9,585 nt of DNA from Akkermansiaceae bacterium (GCA_029288115.1 JARFPV010000062.1:1-9585), one strand, 5' to 3'; positions 1 through 6,796 are shown, counted from the stretch's first letter. Notes: generated from the letters alone by a model not told the origin. Translations and numbers: made by a program.

Positions 1-828
1 CTGACTTGGCTTTGGTAACAGATCGCCAGCCAGTTGCTCGCGGGTGAACTGATCAAACGCCATGTTGCTATTCAACGCGTTGATGACGTAGTCGCGGTAG
101 GGGGAGATATTATGTGGCTGATCGCCATGGTAGCCTACGGTGTCGGCATAACGGACGAGGTCCAGCCAGTAGATGGCCAGTTTTTCGCCGTAGTGGGGAG
201 ATGCGAGTAGCAAATCGACTTCTGCTTCAACGGCTGTTTGTAAATCTTGAGCAGCGGCTTGGGTGAATTTTTTCATCCGATCGGGCTTGGGTGGAAGGCC
301 TGTGAGGTCGAAGTGCAGGCGACGGATCAGAGTGATTGGGTCGGCGTCAGGTGAGGGGGTGAGGTTGTGCTTTTCAAGTCGGTTCAGGATAAAATGGTCT
401 ACCCAATTGCGAGGCCAGGCGGTGTTTTTGACGGCTGGTGTGGGCGCCTTGACGGGTTTTTGGTAAGTCCATGGTTCCTCATATTCGGCTCCATCAGCGA
501 TCCACTGTCGCAGCAGTTCGGCTTCCTTCTTGGTGATTTTTTTATGTGACTCCGGGGGTGGCATGACTTCATCCGGATCGGAGTGAAGAATGCGCTTCAT
601 GAATTTCGATTTATCGGGTTTGCCGGGTCTGATGATTCCGCCTTCTGTGGCGCCTTCTAAGCTGTCTATTCTGTGGTCCTCCTCACGGGTCTCGGGGTCG
701 GGTCCGTGGCAATGAAAGCATTTGTCGGAGAGGATTGGCCGGATATCCCGGTTAAAATCAACTCCATATGCAGGGAGGCTTATTAGCAGGGCAAGGGCTG
801 CTATTGCTGGGCGTAAAACCATTGTCAT
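1..828 (-). CDS. Secreted planctomycete-type cytochrome c / DUF1549 protein, C-terminus beyond window
   Basis: An open frame of 276 codons runs from ATG at 828 off the left edge, so the C-terminus is missing. Residues 1-22 form a signal peptide (hydrophobic core AIAALALLI, then AYG), placing the protein outside the cytoplasm. A cytochrome c domain (PSCyt1 type) follows, with haem-binding CFHCH at 37-41 and a likely distal ligand Met89 in DEVMPPP. From about residue 140 a DUF1549 (PSCyt2-type) domain begins, with [12 protein letters not shown] at 169-180 and [10 protein letters not shown] at 221-230. In PVC bacteria such proteins usually continue into DUF1553 and often sit beside DUF1501 genes. 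A role in polysaccharide or sulfated-glycan breakdown is commonly suggested but unproven. A second in-frame ATG at 822 is an alternative start. Neither has a good Shine-Dalgarno. Family assignment is confident; the biochemical role is not known. Confidence 0.9.
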   Translation of the reverse strand, partial: MTMVLRPAIAALALLISLPAYGVDFNRDIRPILSDKCFHCHGPDPETREEDHRIDSLEGATEGGIIRPGKPDKSKFMKRILHSDPDEVMPPPESHKKITKKEAELLRQWIADGAEYEEPWTYQKPVKAPTPAVKNTAWPRNWVDHFILNRLEKHNLTPSPDADPITLIRRLHFDLTGLPPKPDRMKKFTQAAAQDLQTAVEAEVDLLLASPHYGEKLAIYWLDLVRYADTVGYHGDQPHNISPYRDYVINALNSNMAFDQFTREQLAGDLLPKPSQ

Positions 829-1020
829 TAGGTTACGTGCAAGCTAGCGGTTTCTTGCCTACGATCAAACGTAATCATAGGCTGGTAATGGTTCATGCTA
901 ATTTGAATCACGACGACCGCCGCGAATTATTTTATCCTATCATCCGTGGGGTGGGATTTCGTGGTGGCGTAGGATGGTGCCTTTTTTGCTGACGATCCAC
1001 CGGACCGTTGATCGGGAGTC
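829..1020. other. Intergenic gap between the secreted-protein gene and the cytochrome/DUF1549 gene
   Basis: This 192-base gap separates two minus-strand genes and should hold the 5' region of the cytochrome/DUF1549 gene. I find no convincing -35/-10 pair, no sigma-54 motif and no intrinsic terminator for the preceding gene. An imperfect inverted repeat (gatc...gatc, about 999-1018) lies just past the stop of the 162-aa gene. It has two mismatches and is not followed by a T tract in the minus direction, so I do not call it a terminator. Confidence 0.5.
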
Positions 1021-1509
1021 TCATTCTTCGGGACGGCCCCAGGAAATGAGCACCGTGCCGCGGTTGGCAGAGCGGCTGATCTTAGGGCCTCCGCACTTAT
1101 TCTTGTAGAAATACCATAGCTCAAATTCATGCTCATGGCCTTTGAGTCTCTTGTTGACGATGACTTTTTCCATGTACATTCCCGGCAGGTCGTTCCAGAA
1201 TCGTGCTGGGATGGGGATTTTTTTACCGTCGATGGTGAGGTCAAACGACTTGATCATGGTGGGTGTGCGCCAGAGCAAATCCATGGGGAGTTTCCTGTTG
1301 CCGAACCAAACTTCGGGTGCCTTGTCTTCGCCCTTGTCGACGCGGCGGAGTTGATCTCTTTTGAATCGTTCCAGGGTGACGGTCAGGACGGCACTGCCGT
1401 CGAATGAGCTGACGGTGTTTTTGTCGGTTTTTTGTCGCTCGAAGGGGGCGACGTCGGCTGTGGCGAAGGAGGCCAGGCAGGCCAAGGTGGTGAGGATTTT
1501 ACAAGTCAT
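1021..1509 (-). CDS. Small secreted protein of unknown function
   Basis: 162 residues from ATG at 1509 to TGA at 1021-1023. The N-terminus (MTCKILTTLACLASFATA) reads as a signal peptide with likely cleavage after Ala18, so the mature protein of about 144 residues should be exported. The mature part is rich in basic residues and beta-type segments (SAVLTVTLERF at 39-49, SFDLTIDGKKIPIPARFW at 88-105, RGTVLISWG at 150-158). I recognise no family, catalytic motif or metal site. Only one Cys (139) remains after cleavage, so no internal disulfide is possible. The gene lies 48 bases downstream of rpoN on the same strand and could be co-transcribed with it. A short inverted repeat (GCAGC/GCTGC, 1514-1529) lies just before the ATG. 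No Shine-Dalgarno is visible. Coding status is supported by length, signal peptide and clean spacing. Confidence 0.75.
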   Translation of the reverse strand: MTCKILTTLACLASFATADVAPFERQKTDKNTVSSFDGSAVLTVTLERFKRDQLRRVDKGEDKAPEVWFGNRKLPMDLLWRTPTMIKSFDLTIDGKKIPIPARFWNDLPGMYMEKVIVNKRLKGHEHEFELWYFYKNKCGGPKISRSANRGTVLISWGRPEE

Positions 1510-1557
1510 AAGAGCAGCATAGCGGCTGCGCAGTGGCGGATAAAGTCAAAAGCCAAG

Positions 1558-2970
1558 CTACCCGTGCTTTTTCCGCAGGTGGGAAGGTAGGATGCCTAAC
1601 TGGTCACGATACTTGGCGATGGTGCGTCGCGCTACTTTGATGCCCTTTTCCTTGAGCTGCTTCTCGATCGCGGTATCGGAAAACGGTTTCGCGGAGTTTT
1701 CGGAATCGACAATCTGCTGGATGGTGTCGCGCACGCTCGAGTTGGATATTTCTGCGCCGCCTTTGGTGGTGTAGCCTGAGGAGAAAAAGGCACGCAACTC
1801 CATCAGTCCGTGTGGAGTCAGGATGTACTTGCTCGATACCGCACGAGAAATGGTGGCGGCGTGCACCCCGATGTTTTCCGCGAGATCCTGCATGGTCATC
1901 GGGCGGAGCTTGGATATGCCGTGGGCTAGGAAATCGGGTTGCCGTTTGATGATTTCAGAACCAATCTTGAGCAGTGTTTCTTGTCGCTGTCCTACGGCAT
2001 GAATGATCTGGCGTCCTTCGTGAATGTTGTCGCGCAGGAATTTCCGGGCTTTCGGATCCGAGTTGAGCTTTGCTACCAAGTCCTTGTAGTGATTGCTAAT
2101 CCGGATGTTAGGCAGGTGGTCACCAGTGAGGTGGGCAAAGTAATGGCCGTCATCGTCGCGGCGAATTTCGAGGTCTGGGCTGACGTGTGGGTTTGAAGTG
2201 GCATCAAAAGCCGAGCCGGGGTCGGGGTTGAGTTCGGAAATTTTTTCCGCAGCCTCAATAACGGCATCCTGACTGACGCCTAACACACGTGCGATATCGG
2301 GAAATTTTTTCCGAGCAAGATCGTTGAGATGATCGGCGACGATACGGCTTTCAAGGGTGCCGCCACGTCCGGCAAGTTGAAGCTGAAGCATCAGCGACTC
2401 TGATAGATCCTCGACGGCAACTCCCGGGGGATCGAATCCCTGAACCAGAGACTGTGCCGTGCGCATTTCCTTCAATGGGTAAGGGGACTTGGCCGCAATC
2501 ATTTCGATGGGTTCGTCAAGAAAGCCACGACTGTCCAGGGAGCCAATCAGGTGTTCGGCTGCCATGTGGGTGTCGTCATCCACTGCAGCGTGGTTAAGCT
2601 GGTCTAACAAATGCTGTTGCAGAGTCTTCGGAGCAACGATGGAATTATAGAGATGTTCACGGCGCTCTTCATCAGCTGCTGTGTGCTGGTGCCCTCCTTG
2701 CGTCATGATGAGATCCTCCCGCCAGGTGTCATCGAATTCGGAGAGCGTCTCTAGATCACGCTCTGCATCCGGAGCGGGGGTGTCGTCGATCTGCTCATAC
2801 TCGTCGGTGATTTCCAGAGTGGGGTTGATCTCGGTAATTCGGCTAAGAAGCTGTGATAGCTCCATGGTGTTTGCCTGTAGGATTTCCAGACTTTGCCGCA
2901 TCTGGGGCGACAATGTTTGCTGCTGGCTCAGGTTTTGGCTGAGTCCTTGCTGGATTCCGGGTGATGGCAT
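1558..2970 (-). CDS. rpoN: RNA polymerase sigma-54 factor
   Basis: 470 residues, a normal length for sigma-54, which directs core RNA polymerase to -24/-12 promoters and needs an ATP-driven enhancer-binding activator to open DNA. Region I is present at the N-terminus (Gln- and Leu-rich, LSQQQTLSPQMRQSLEILQ at 14-32). An acidic linker (region II) covers about 54-85. The core-binding region follows. A helix-turn-helix lies at about 358-380 (MTMQDLAENIGVHAATISRAV, split here as 358-368 and 369-378). The diagnostic RpoN box is ARRTIAKYRD at 447-456, differing from the consensus ARRTVAKYRE only by conservative changes. The start at 2970 is fixed by an in-frame TAG a few codons upstream. No activator gene is in the window. 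Upstream lies a strong sigma-54-type promoter (3028-3044), suggesting self-regulation. Confidence 0.97.
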   Translation of the reverse strand: MPSPGIQQGLSQNLSQQQTLSPQMRQSLEILQANTMELSQLLSRITEINPTLEITDEYEQIDDTPAPDAERDLETLSEFDDTWREDLIMTQGGHQHTAADEERREHLYNSIVAPKTLQQHLLDQLNHAAVDDDTHMAAEHLIGSLDSRGFLDEPIEMIAAKSPYPLKEMRTAQSLVQGFDPPGVAVEDLSESLMLQLQLAGRGGTLESRIVADHLNDLARKKFPDIARVLGVSQDAVIEAAEKISELNPDPGSAFDATSNPHVSPDLEIRRDDDGHYFAHLTGDHLPNIRISNHYKDLVAKLNSDPKARKFLRDNIHEGRQIIHAVGQRQETLLKIGSEIIKRQPDFLAHGISKLRPMTMQDLAENIGVHAATISRAVSSKYILTPHGLMELRAFFSSGYTTKGGAEISNSSVRDTIQQIVDSENSAKPFSDTAIEKQLKEKGIKVARRTIAKYRDQLGILPSHLRKKHG

Positions 2971-3027
2971 GTGCTCTTGCTGTGCCTGAAACTACAATGA
3001 AAACCGGATAGTCGCAATATTTAATGT

Positions 3028-3044
3028 AGCAAATTACGTGCCAA
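3028..3044 (-). promoter_or_regulatory. Sigma-54 (-24/-12) promoter reading into rpoN
   Basis: On the minus strand the sequence reads TTGGCACGTAATTTGCT. It matches the established sigma-54 consensus TGGCACG-N4-TTGCW at every specified position. Exactly 10 bases separate the GG of the -24 element from the GC of the -12 element, the spacing sigma-54 requires. With the C of GC at 3029 as -12, the start of transcription would be near 3017, giving a leader of about 47 nt before the rpoN ATG at 2970. The site is intergenic and correctly oriented. The match and context are seen directly; use by sigma-54 is inferred. Confidence 0.8.
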
Positions 3045-3108
3045 ATACGTTATAAATTTATGGTTGCTAGCCATGGACTTGCTCTGAAGAACTTCATCCT
3101 ACGGTCTT

Positions 3109-3125
3109 GCTTGCGGAATGCAAGC
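3109..3125. repeat. Perfect 6-bp inverted repeat, possible activator site or operator
   Basis: The arms GCTTGC (3109-3114) and GCAAGC (3120-3125) are perfect inverse complements separated by five bases. The repeat lies 92-108 bases upstream of the predicted sigma-54 transcription start for rpoN, a usual distance for an enhancer-binding-protein site. It also includes the first ATG (3118) of the divergent transporter gene, so a bound protein or an RNA hairpin could affect that gene too. One such repeat could occur by chance. The function is inferred. Confidence 0.4.
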
Positions 3126-4392
3126 GGTCATGATCGCGCCCGTCTCGAACAAAAGGATGAACACGGCAGGCAATTCAGTAAAATCAAAGCTCGGCCGTGG
3201 TGGTAACTGGTGGATTGCCGTGGTGTTTTTTCTGATCTCGGTGCCGCTCGGGATGTGGTTACCGGCTCTTCCTAATATTTTGGAAACCCGGGGGATCGGA
3301 TGGGTCTTACCATACGCGTTTGCAGTAGCGCCAGCTGTCGGTTTGATATCGCCTTTGATTTTTGGATCGATGGCGGATTACCGATACAGCGCGCAGAAGC
3401 TGTTGGGGATTCTGTCGCTTGGAGGGGCTGTTTTTCTGGCTCTCGCGTTCTTATCGATAGAGCTTGGTTGGGGTGCCTGGGCGTATCTTGGGTTTCAGAC
3501 GATGAATGCACTGTTGTCTGCGCCCATGTGGGCGTTGCTTTCAACGGTGGCCTTTGCAAATCTGGATAATTCCGATCAGTCCTACCCACGTTATCGTGTG
3601 TGGGGAACCTTGGGATGGATGGCGGCGGGTATTTCCGTGAGTTGGCTCGGTTGGGATAACTCGACGATGACAGGTATCGCTGCAGCGGGTGTTCGTGTTC
3701 TGTTAGGTCTAGTCTGTTTTATGTTGCCGGATACGCCGCCGCAAGGGGGCTTTTGCCAAGGAAGGCCGTCGTGGCGGAAATATCTGGGTCTCGATGCAAT
3801 GGTGCTTTTTAAGAATCAGAACATGCGTGTTTTTCTGCTGACTACAGTGCTGTTTGCCATTCCGCTTGGTGCTTTTTACATGTGCACGCCCATCTTGCTC
3901 AACGACCTGGGGGACACGCATCCTATGGCATCGATGACACTGGGGCAGCTGACAGAAATCGTTGCGATGTTCATGCTTGGTGGGTTAATGGCAAGAGGGA
4001 AACTCAAGGGGGTTTTTGTGGCGGCACTGGTCATCGGTCTATTGCGCTATCTGCTCTGTGCTGTTGGTGGCGGAACTGGCGGCCTGCTCTGGGTGTGGAT
4101 CGGTATAGCCATGCACGGCCCGTGCTACACGTTTTTCTACGTCACAGGGCAAATGCTTGTGGACAAGCGTGTGCAACCGGCGATGCGCGGGCAGGCCCAG
4201 GCATTGCTATCTACCCTAACAGGTCTGGGGTCTCTGCTGGGAAGCCTTCTCTGCGGCTGGTATTTTAGAATCGTGATGAAGATTTCTAGCGATTGGGTGG
4301 TATTCTGGGGTGGCCTGTCAGCAGCCGTCCTGGCATGTGTCATTTATTTTGTAAGCTGCTACCGGAATACTGATGCGGGTGAATCGCACTGA
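3118..4392 (+). CDS. MFS transporter, nucleoside:H+ symporter-like
   Basis: Up to 424 residues, a typical length for a 12-helix major facilitator permease of the inner membrane. The first helix is about 31-50. The helix 2-3 loop carries a motif-A-like GSMADYRYSAQKLL at 83-96. The segment RVWGTLGWMAAG at 160-171 resembles the R-x-W-G-x-x-G-W pattern of NupG/XapB-type nucleoside symporters and related MFS families. Hydrophobic segments continue to about residue 417. The substrate cannot be read from the sequence, and sugars or other small solutes are possible. The start is uncertain. ATG 3118 lies inside an inverted repeat, and ATG 3130 and ATG 3157 are in-frame alternatives, none with a well-spaced Shine-Dalgarno. 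The first helix begins after all three, so each would give a complete transporter. The gene is divergent from rpoN. Confidence 0.88.
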   Translation: MQAVMIAPVSNKRMNTAGNSVKSKLGRGGNWWIAVVFFLISVPLGMWLPALPNILETRGIGWVLPYAFAVAPAVGLISPLIFGSMADYRYSAQKLLGILSLGGAVFLALAFLSIELGWGAWAYLGFQTMNALLSAPMWALLSTVAFANLDNSDQSYPRYRVWGTLGWMAAGISVSWLGWDNSTMTGIAAAGVRVLLGLVCFMLPDTPPQGGFCQGRPSWRKYLGLDAMVLFKNQNMRVFLLTTVLFAIPLGAFYMCTPILLNDLGDTHPMASMTLGQLTEIVAMFMLGGLMARGKLKGVFVAALVIGLLRYLLCAVGGGTGGLLWVWIGIAMHGPCYTFFYVTGQMLVDKRVQPAMRGQAQALLSTLTGLGSLLGSLLCGWYFRIVMKISSDWVVFWGGLSAAVLACVIYFVSCYRNTDAGESH

Positions 4393-4504
4393 CCGGATTG
4401 ATGATTGTTTAAAATCTGGTGGTCGTATGAATTTTGGAAGAAAGAAGAGTAAATGGTCAGCTCGGAACTTGCGTCATCGTGGTTTTCTAGCCTAGTTTCG
4501 CGGC

Positions 4505-4903
4505 ATGGCAAAGAGCGCAGGGAATGACTACCAGGAGATCGAGGGGCTGTCCGTGCGTGTTGATGACGTTATCTATATGCCAAGCCTGGATGCTCCTGTA
4601 GAGAAGCCACACCCGTTTGTTTACTTTATCACGGTGATGAATGGATCTACTGATCAGGTGCGCATCACAGGACGAAAATGGATCGTCAAGGAGGTGGACG
4701 GAGAGGTGACCGTCGTAGAGGGGGATGGTGTAGTCGGTGAAACCCCTGTGCTCGATCCCGGAGAGGATTTCTCATACAACAGTTACCATATCACTGCTGA
4801 CGATGCGGACGTGAGTGGCTCGTTTTTTGGTGAAACAGCAACGGGTAAAAAAGTCCGCGTTGGTATACCGGGGTTTAAGTTAGAGCTTCCCGACTGGGCG
4901 TGA
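4505..4903 (+). CDS. apaG: ApaG (DUF525) family protein
   Basis: 132 residues, close to the usual 125 or so of the ApaG family, a single immunoglobulin/fibronectin-like beta fold. Family features are clear. VYFITVMNGSTDQVRITGR (about 39-57) forms central strands. The glycine motif GDGVVGETPVLDPGE (about 78-92) matches the family's conserved G-x-G-x-x-G-x-x-P-x-L-x-P-G-E. The C-terminal IPGFKLELP is also typical. ApaG has been linked to cobalt resistance and magnesium efflux in enterobacteria, and the same fold occurs in eukaryotic F-box and PDIP38 proteins. The exact function remains unsettled. The 112-base gap after the transporter has no clear promoter or terminator. The last 29 bases overlap the end of ispD on the opposite strand. 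Confidence 0.93.
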   Translation: MAKSAGNDYQEIEGLSVRVDDVIYMPSLDAPVEKPHPFVYFITVMNGSTDQVRITGRKWIVKEVDGEVTVVEGDGVVGETPVLDPGEDFSYNSYHITADDADVSGSFFGETATGKKVRVGIPGFKLELPDWA

Positions 4904-5561
4904 TGAGTTTTTCGGCTAGGTCAAGATCGTGGGGGTAGGTGATCTTGAGATTTGGGTCGGGGTTGATAACCAGTTTGGTGCTGTGTCCGATAAGTTGCAG
5001 GGCAGAAACTTCGTCGGTTACTCGTTCACCATTCTGGAGAACTTGGCGATAGGCATCGGACAGTAGATCTGAACGGAAAATCTGAGGGGTTTCCATGAGC
5101 CATAGATTGTCCCTATCTACAGATTCAGTCACTTCGCCATCCTGATTGGCACGTTTAACAGTCTCGGTTACTGGCCGTGCAGAAGCTGCGCAGCCGGATT
5201 CCTTCGCGGCATGAAATACACGTGAAATTTGTGCGACTGAAATCATCGGTCTGGCGCCATCATGGACTGCGATGAAGGTTTCTGCATCCTTTTCTGCTAG
5301 GATTGCAAGTCCTTCTGCCACGGAGTCGTGGCGATCAGTGCCTCCGTCCACGCGCCGGATGATTTTGTTTGCAAACTCGAGATCGAGCTGGGTGAACCGT
5401 TCTTCCGGGCAAACCAGGATCACCTCAGTCACATCATCACATTGAAGAAACGCCTCAATGCTGTGCTGAAGAACCGGTCTCCCCGCAAGCGGTGCCATCA
5501 GCTTATCGAAGCCCATGCGTTGGCTGTTTCCAGCCGCTACGATCATTGCAACAAGCTTCAT
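4875..5561 (-). CDS. ispD: 2-C-methyl-D-erythritol 4-phosphate cytidylyltransferase
   Basis: 228 residues, a normal single-domain IspD length. IspD is the cytosolic enzyme that joins MEP to CTP, giving CDP-methylerythritol and pyrophosphate in the non-mevalonate isoprenoid pathway. The N-terminal nucleotide-binding loop is AAGNSQRMGFDK (9-20), with Lys20 as the likely catalytic lysine. VDGGTDRHDSVAEGL (71-85), VHDGARP (99-105) with metal-binding Asp101, RPVTETVKR (129-137), VDRDNLW (148-154) with Arg150, and the late lysine in LKITYP (205-210) all match the family. The usual PKQ after the loop is replaced by DKLMAPLAG. Some nucleotidyltransferases of the MobA type share that pattern, but the later motifs favour IspD. 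It is the last gene of a minus-strand cluster, starting 12 bases after the YqeY stop. It overlaps apaG by 29 bp. Confidence 0.93.
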   Translation of the reverse strand: MKLVAMIVAAGNSQRMGFDKLMAPLAGRPVLQHSIEAFLQCDDVTEVILVCPEERFTQLDLEFANKIIRRVDGGTDRHDSVAEGLAILAEKDAETFIAVHDGARPMISVAQISRVFHAAKESGCAASARPVTETVKRANQDGEVTESVDRDNLWLMETPQIFRSDLLSDAYRQVLQNGERVTDEVSALQLIGHSTKLVINPDPNLKITYPHDLDLAEKLITPSREALT

Positions 5562-5573
5562 GGATTTGTAAAT

Positions 5574-6026
5574 TTAGGAAAGCTTCTGCATGACCTTCTG
5601 CGAGAGTGTCTTGCCATCGGCACGGCCGCCGGTTTTCTCCTGCAGGATTTTCATGACCTTACCCATGTCTTGTTTGCCCTGAGCACCGGATTCTTCGATG
5701 GCTGAGGATACAGCTGCATCAATTTCCTCCTCGCTGAGAGGCTGGGGGAGGTAGTTTTCCAAAACGGCGATTTCCTCACGTTCGGTTTCGGCAAGTTCGC
5801 TTCGGCCGGCTTTTTCAAACTGCTCGAGCGAATCCTGGCGTTGTTTGATCTGCTTGCGGATGATGTTGACCACCTCGTTTTCGGGTAACTCAGTGCCTGC
5901 GCCACTTTTTTCGATGGCGGCATTGCCGATGGCGGATTTCAGTGCACGTAGAGTGTTGAGCGCAGTTTTATTGCGTTCGCGCATGGCGGACTTCATGTCG
6001 GCTGTGATATTGTCTGTGAGACTCAT
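5574..6026 (-). CDS. YqeY / GatB-like domain protein
   Basis: 150 residues from ATG at 6026, matching the usual 145-150 of the YqeY family. The frame extends to a GTG at 6050, but those eight extra residues lie outside the family domain and ATG 6026 is preferred. The N-terminus MSLTDNITADMKSAMRERN and the segment LNTLRALKSAIGNAAIEK (family L-R-x-L-x-A-x-I) are characteristic. They are followed by the conserved VVNIIRKQIKQRQDSLEQF and a C-terminal QDMGKVMKILQEKTGGRADG. This domain resembles the C-terminal tRNA-binding part of GatB, the Asp/Glu-tRNA amidotransferase subunit. The free-standing protein has no firmly established role. It sits between the Gre-like gene (63 bases upstream) and ispD (12 bases downstream), so co-transcription is likely. 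Confidence 0.92.
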   Translation of the reverse strand: MSLTDNITADMKSAMRERNKTALNTLRALKSAIGNAAIEKSGAGTELPENEVVNIIRKQIKQRQDSLEQFEKAGRSELAETEREEIAVLENYLPQPLSEEEIDAAVSSAIEESGAQGKQDMGKVMKILQEKTGGRADGKTLSQKVMQKLS

Positions 6027-6089
6027 GTCTGGATCATCGGTAAATATCACGCGCAGACAAGCGAGAATGTCTGAACATTGATGAGGCTA

Positions 6090-6551
6090 TCAAAGAATAT
6101 CAAGCACGAGGAAATTCTGGTTTTCACTGAGATCACCTTGTTTGCTTCCTAGGATAGCCTGATAAATTGGGGTGTCTGGTGTAAGGGTGATCAGCTCATA
6201 TCCCTGATAATCCAAGGTGATGCCGCCACCACTGGGTAACAGAAAATAGTGCTGGATATCACCAGCTGATTCCACCTCTACTATGCAGCCAGGTTGAACA
6301 GTGGAATTTTCAGTATTCTCGGGTGGAGTGAAGCCACTGAGGCAGTGGATGGCTTGGGCAAGTTTCTCGCATTGCTCAGCCTGAGCACCCGCGAGATAGG
6401 ATGCCTCAAGTCCACGGGTATCGTATTTGCTTTCGGATTTTGATTCGCTGCCCGTGGCCGCATCATGAGAGCTTTGTGCGGCGTGCTGCATCGTGGCGAG
6501 CTGCTCCCTGAGCCGAGCCAGAACCTGTCGAAGAAGTTCTATTTTATCCAT
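6090..6551 (-). CDS. GreA/GreB-like transcription elongation factor family protein
   Basis: 153 residues, close to GreA/GreB (about 158). The C-terminal part (about 86-142) resembles the Gre C-terminal domain that docks on RNA polymerase. It has an IVEVE strand (90-94), SGGGITLDY (107-115), and ITLTPDTPIYQAILGSKQGD (121-140), which parallels Gre's V-x-x-x-S-P-x-G-x-A-L-L-G-K-x-x-G-D. The N-terminal 70 residues look like a helical hairpin. They contain a block that I recall as conserved in a Gre-like family (ESKYDTRGLEASYLAGAQ, 40-57), placed where Gre's acidic tip GDLKENAEY lies. If the fold is shared, Glu40 and Asp44 could be the tip acids. Whether it acts in transcript cleavage or as another secondary-channel factor is unknown. 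It starts 14 bases after the zinc-ribbon stop. Confidence 0.75.
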   Translation of the reverse strand: MDKIELLRQVLARLREQLATMQHAAQSSHDAATGSESKSESKYDTRGLEASYLAGAQAEQCEKLAQAIHCLSGFTPPENTENSTVQPGCIVEVESAGDIQHYFLLPSGGGITLDYQGYELITLTPDTPIYQAILGSKQGDLSENQNFLVLDIL

Positions 6552-6568
6552 TAACCTAGCAATGGTTA
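6552..6568 (-). repeat. Inverted repeat at the junction of two genes
   Basis: TAACC (6552-6556) and GGTTA (6564-6568) are inverse complements with a 7-base spacer. The repeat takes in the stop codon of the zinc-ribbon gene (6566-6568) and ends directly against the ATG of the Gre-like gene (6549-6551). As RNA it could form a short hairpin that controls ribosome access to the second gene. Five base pairs is weak, so this is only a candidate. Confidence 0.3.
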
Positions 6569-6796
6569 GTCAAGGTCGTCTGCGGTAACAGAGGTCTGCT
6601 CCCGTGTTCCCAGCCATACCGCATGATCTACCACGCGTGATTTGTCGCGGTCAAAGCGATAGCCGTGACAATTAGGGCAAATGATCGTGCCTGAGCCGAC
6701 GATTGAATCGCAACCCTCACAGACCTTGTATCTGCCGGGATTGTTGGCGATTTCCTTGGCCTTTTCGATTCGTGACTGGTGCTGTGGAACGGGCAT
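6566..6796 (-). CDS. Small zinc-ribbon protein
   Basis: 76 residues from ATG at 6796. Two CxxC pairs, Cys26-x2-Cys29 and Cys40-x2-Cys43, ten residues apart, form a classic four-cysteine zinc ribbon. The N-terminal half is basic with a likely helix (SRIEKAKEIANN, 8-19). The tail after residue 49 is mixed and ends acidic (DDLD). The partner is unknown; such small ribbons bind nucleic acid or protein. It is one of the few genes here with a Shine-Dalgarno-like sequence, AAGGA ending ten bases before the ATG. It is first in the minus-strand cluster running to ispD, which suggests a housekeeping role linked to transcription or translation. It lies downstream of rpsT but beyond that gene's terminator, so a promoter is expected in 6797-6883. 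I see only a weak candidate there (TTGTCG, 16 bases, AATAGA). Confidence 0.82.
   Translation of the reverse strand: MPVPQHQSRIEKAKEIANNPGRYKVCEGCDSIVGSGTIICPNCHGYRFDRDKSRVVDHAVWLGTREQTSVTADDLD

Noticed and set aside
999..1018. Inverted repeat after the stop of the secreted-protein gene, considered as a terminator
   Set aside because: Two mismatches interrupt the stem, no real loop remains, and no T tract follows in the direction of transcription.
927..1244. 105-codon minus-strand open frame overlapping the secreted-protein gene
   Set aside because: It is out of frame with the 162-aa gene, which has a proper signal peptide. Its composition is odd, and it would overlap most of that gene.
1514..1529. 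GCAGC/GCTGC repeat between rpoN and the secreted-protein gene, considered as an rpoN terminator
   Set aside because: The stem is only 5 bp and no T tract follows. It abuts the next ATG, so at most it is a weak leader structure.
5146..5162. TTGGCACG on the plus strand inside ispD, resembling the first half of a sigma-54 promoter
   Set aside because: The -12 element is missing: after GG-N10 the bases are AG, not GC. The site is also inside a coding gene on the opposite strand.
6026..6050. Upstream GTG start adding eight residues to the YqeY-domain protein
   Set aside because: The ATG at 6026 gives the usual family length and N-terminus. The extra residues are not typical of the family.
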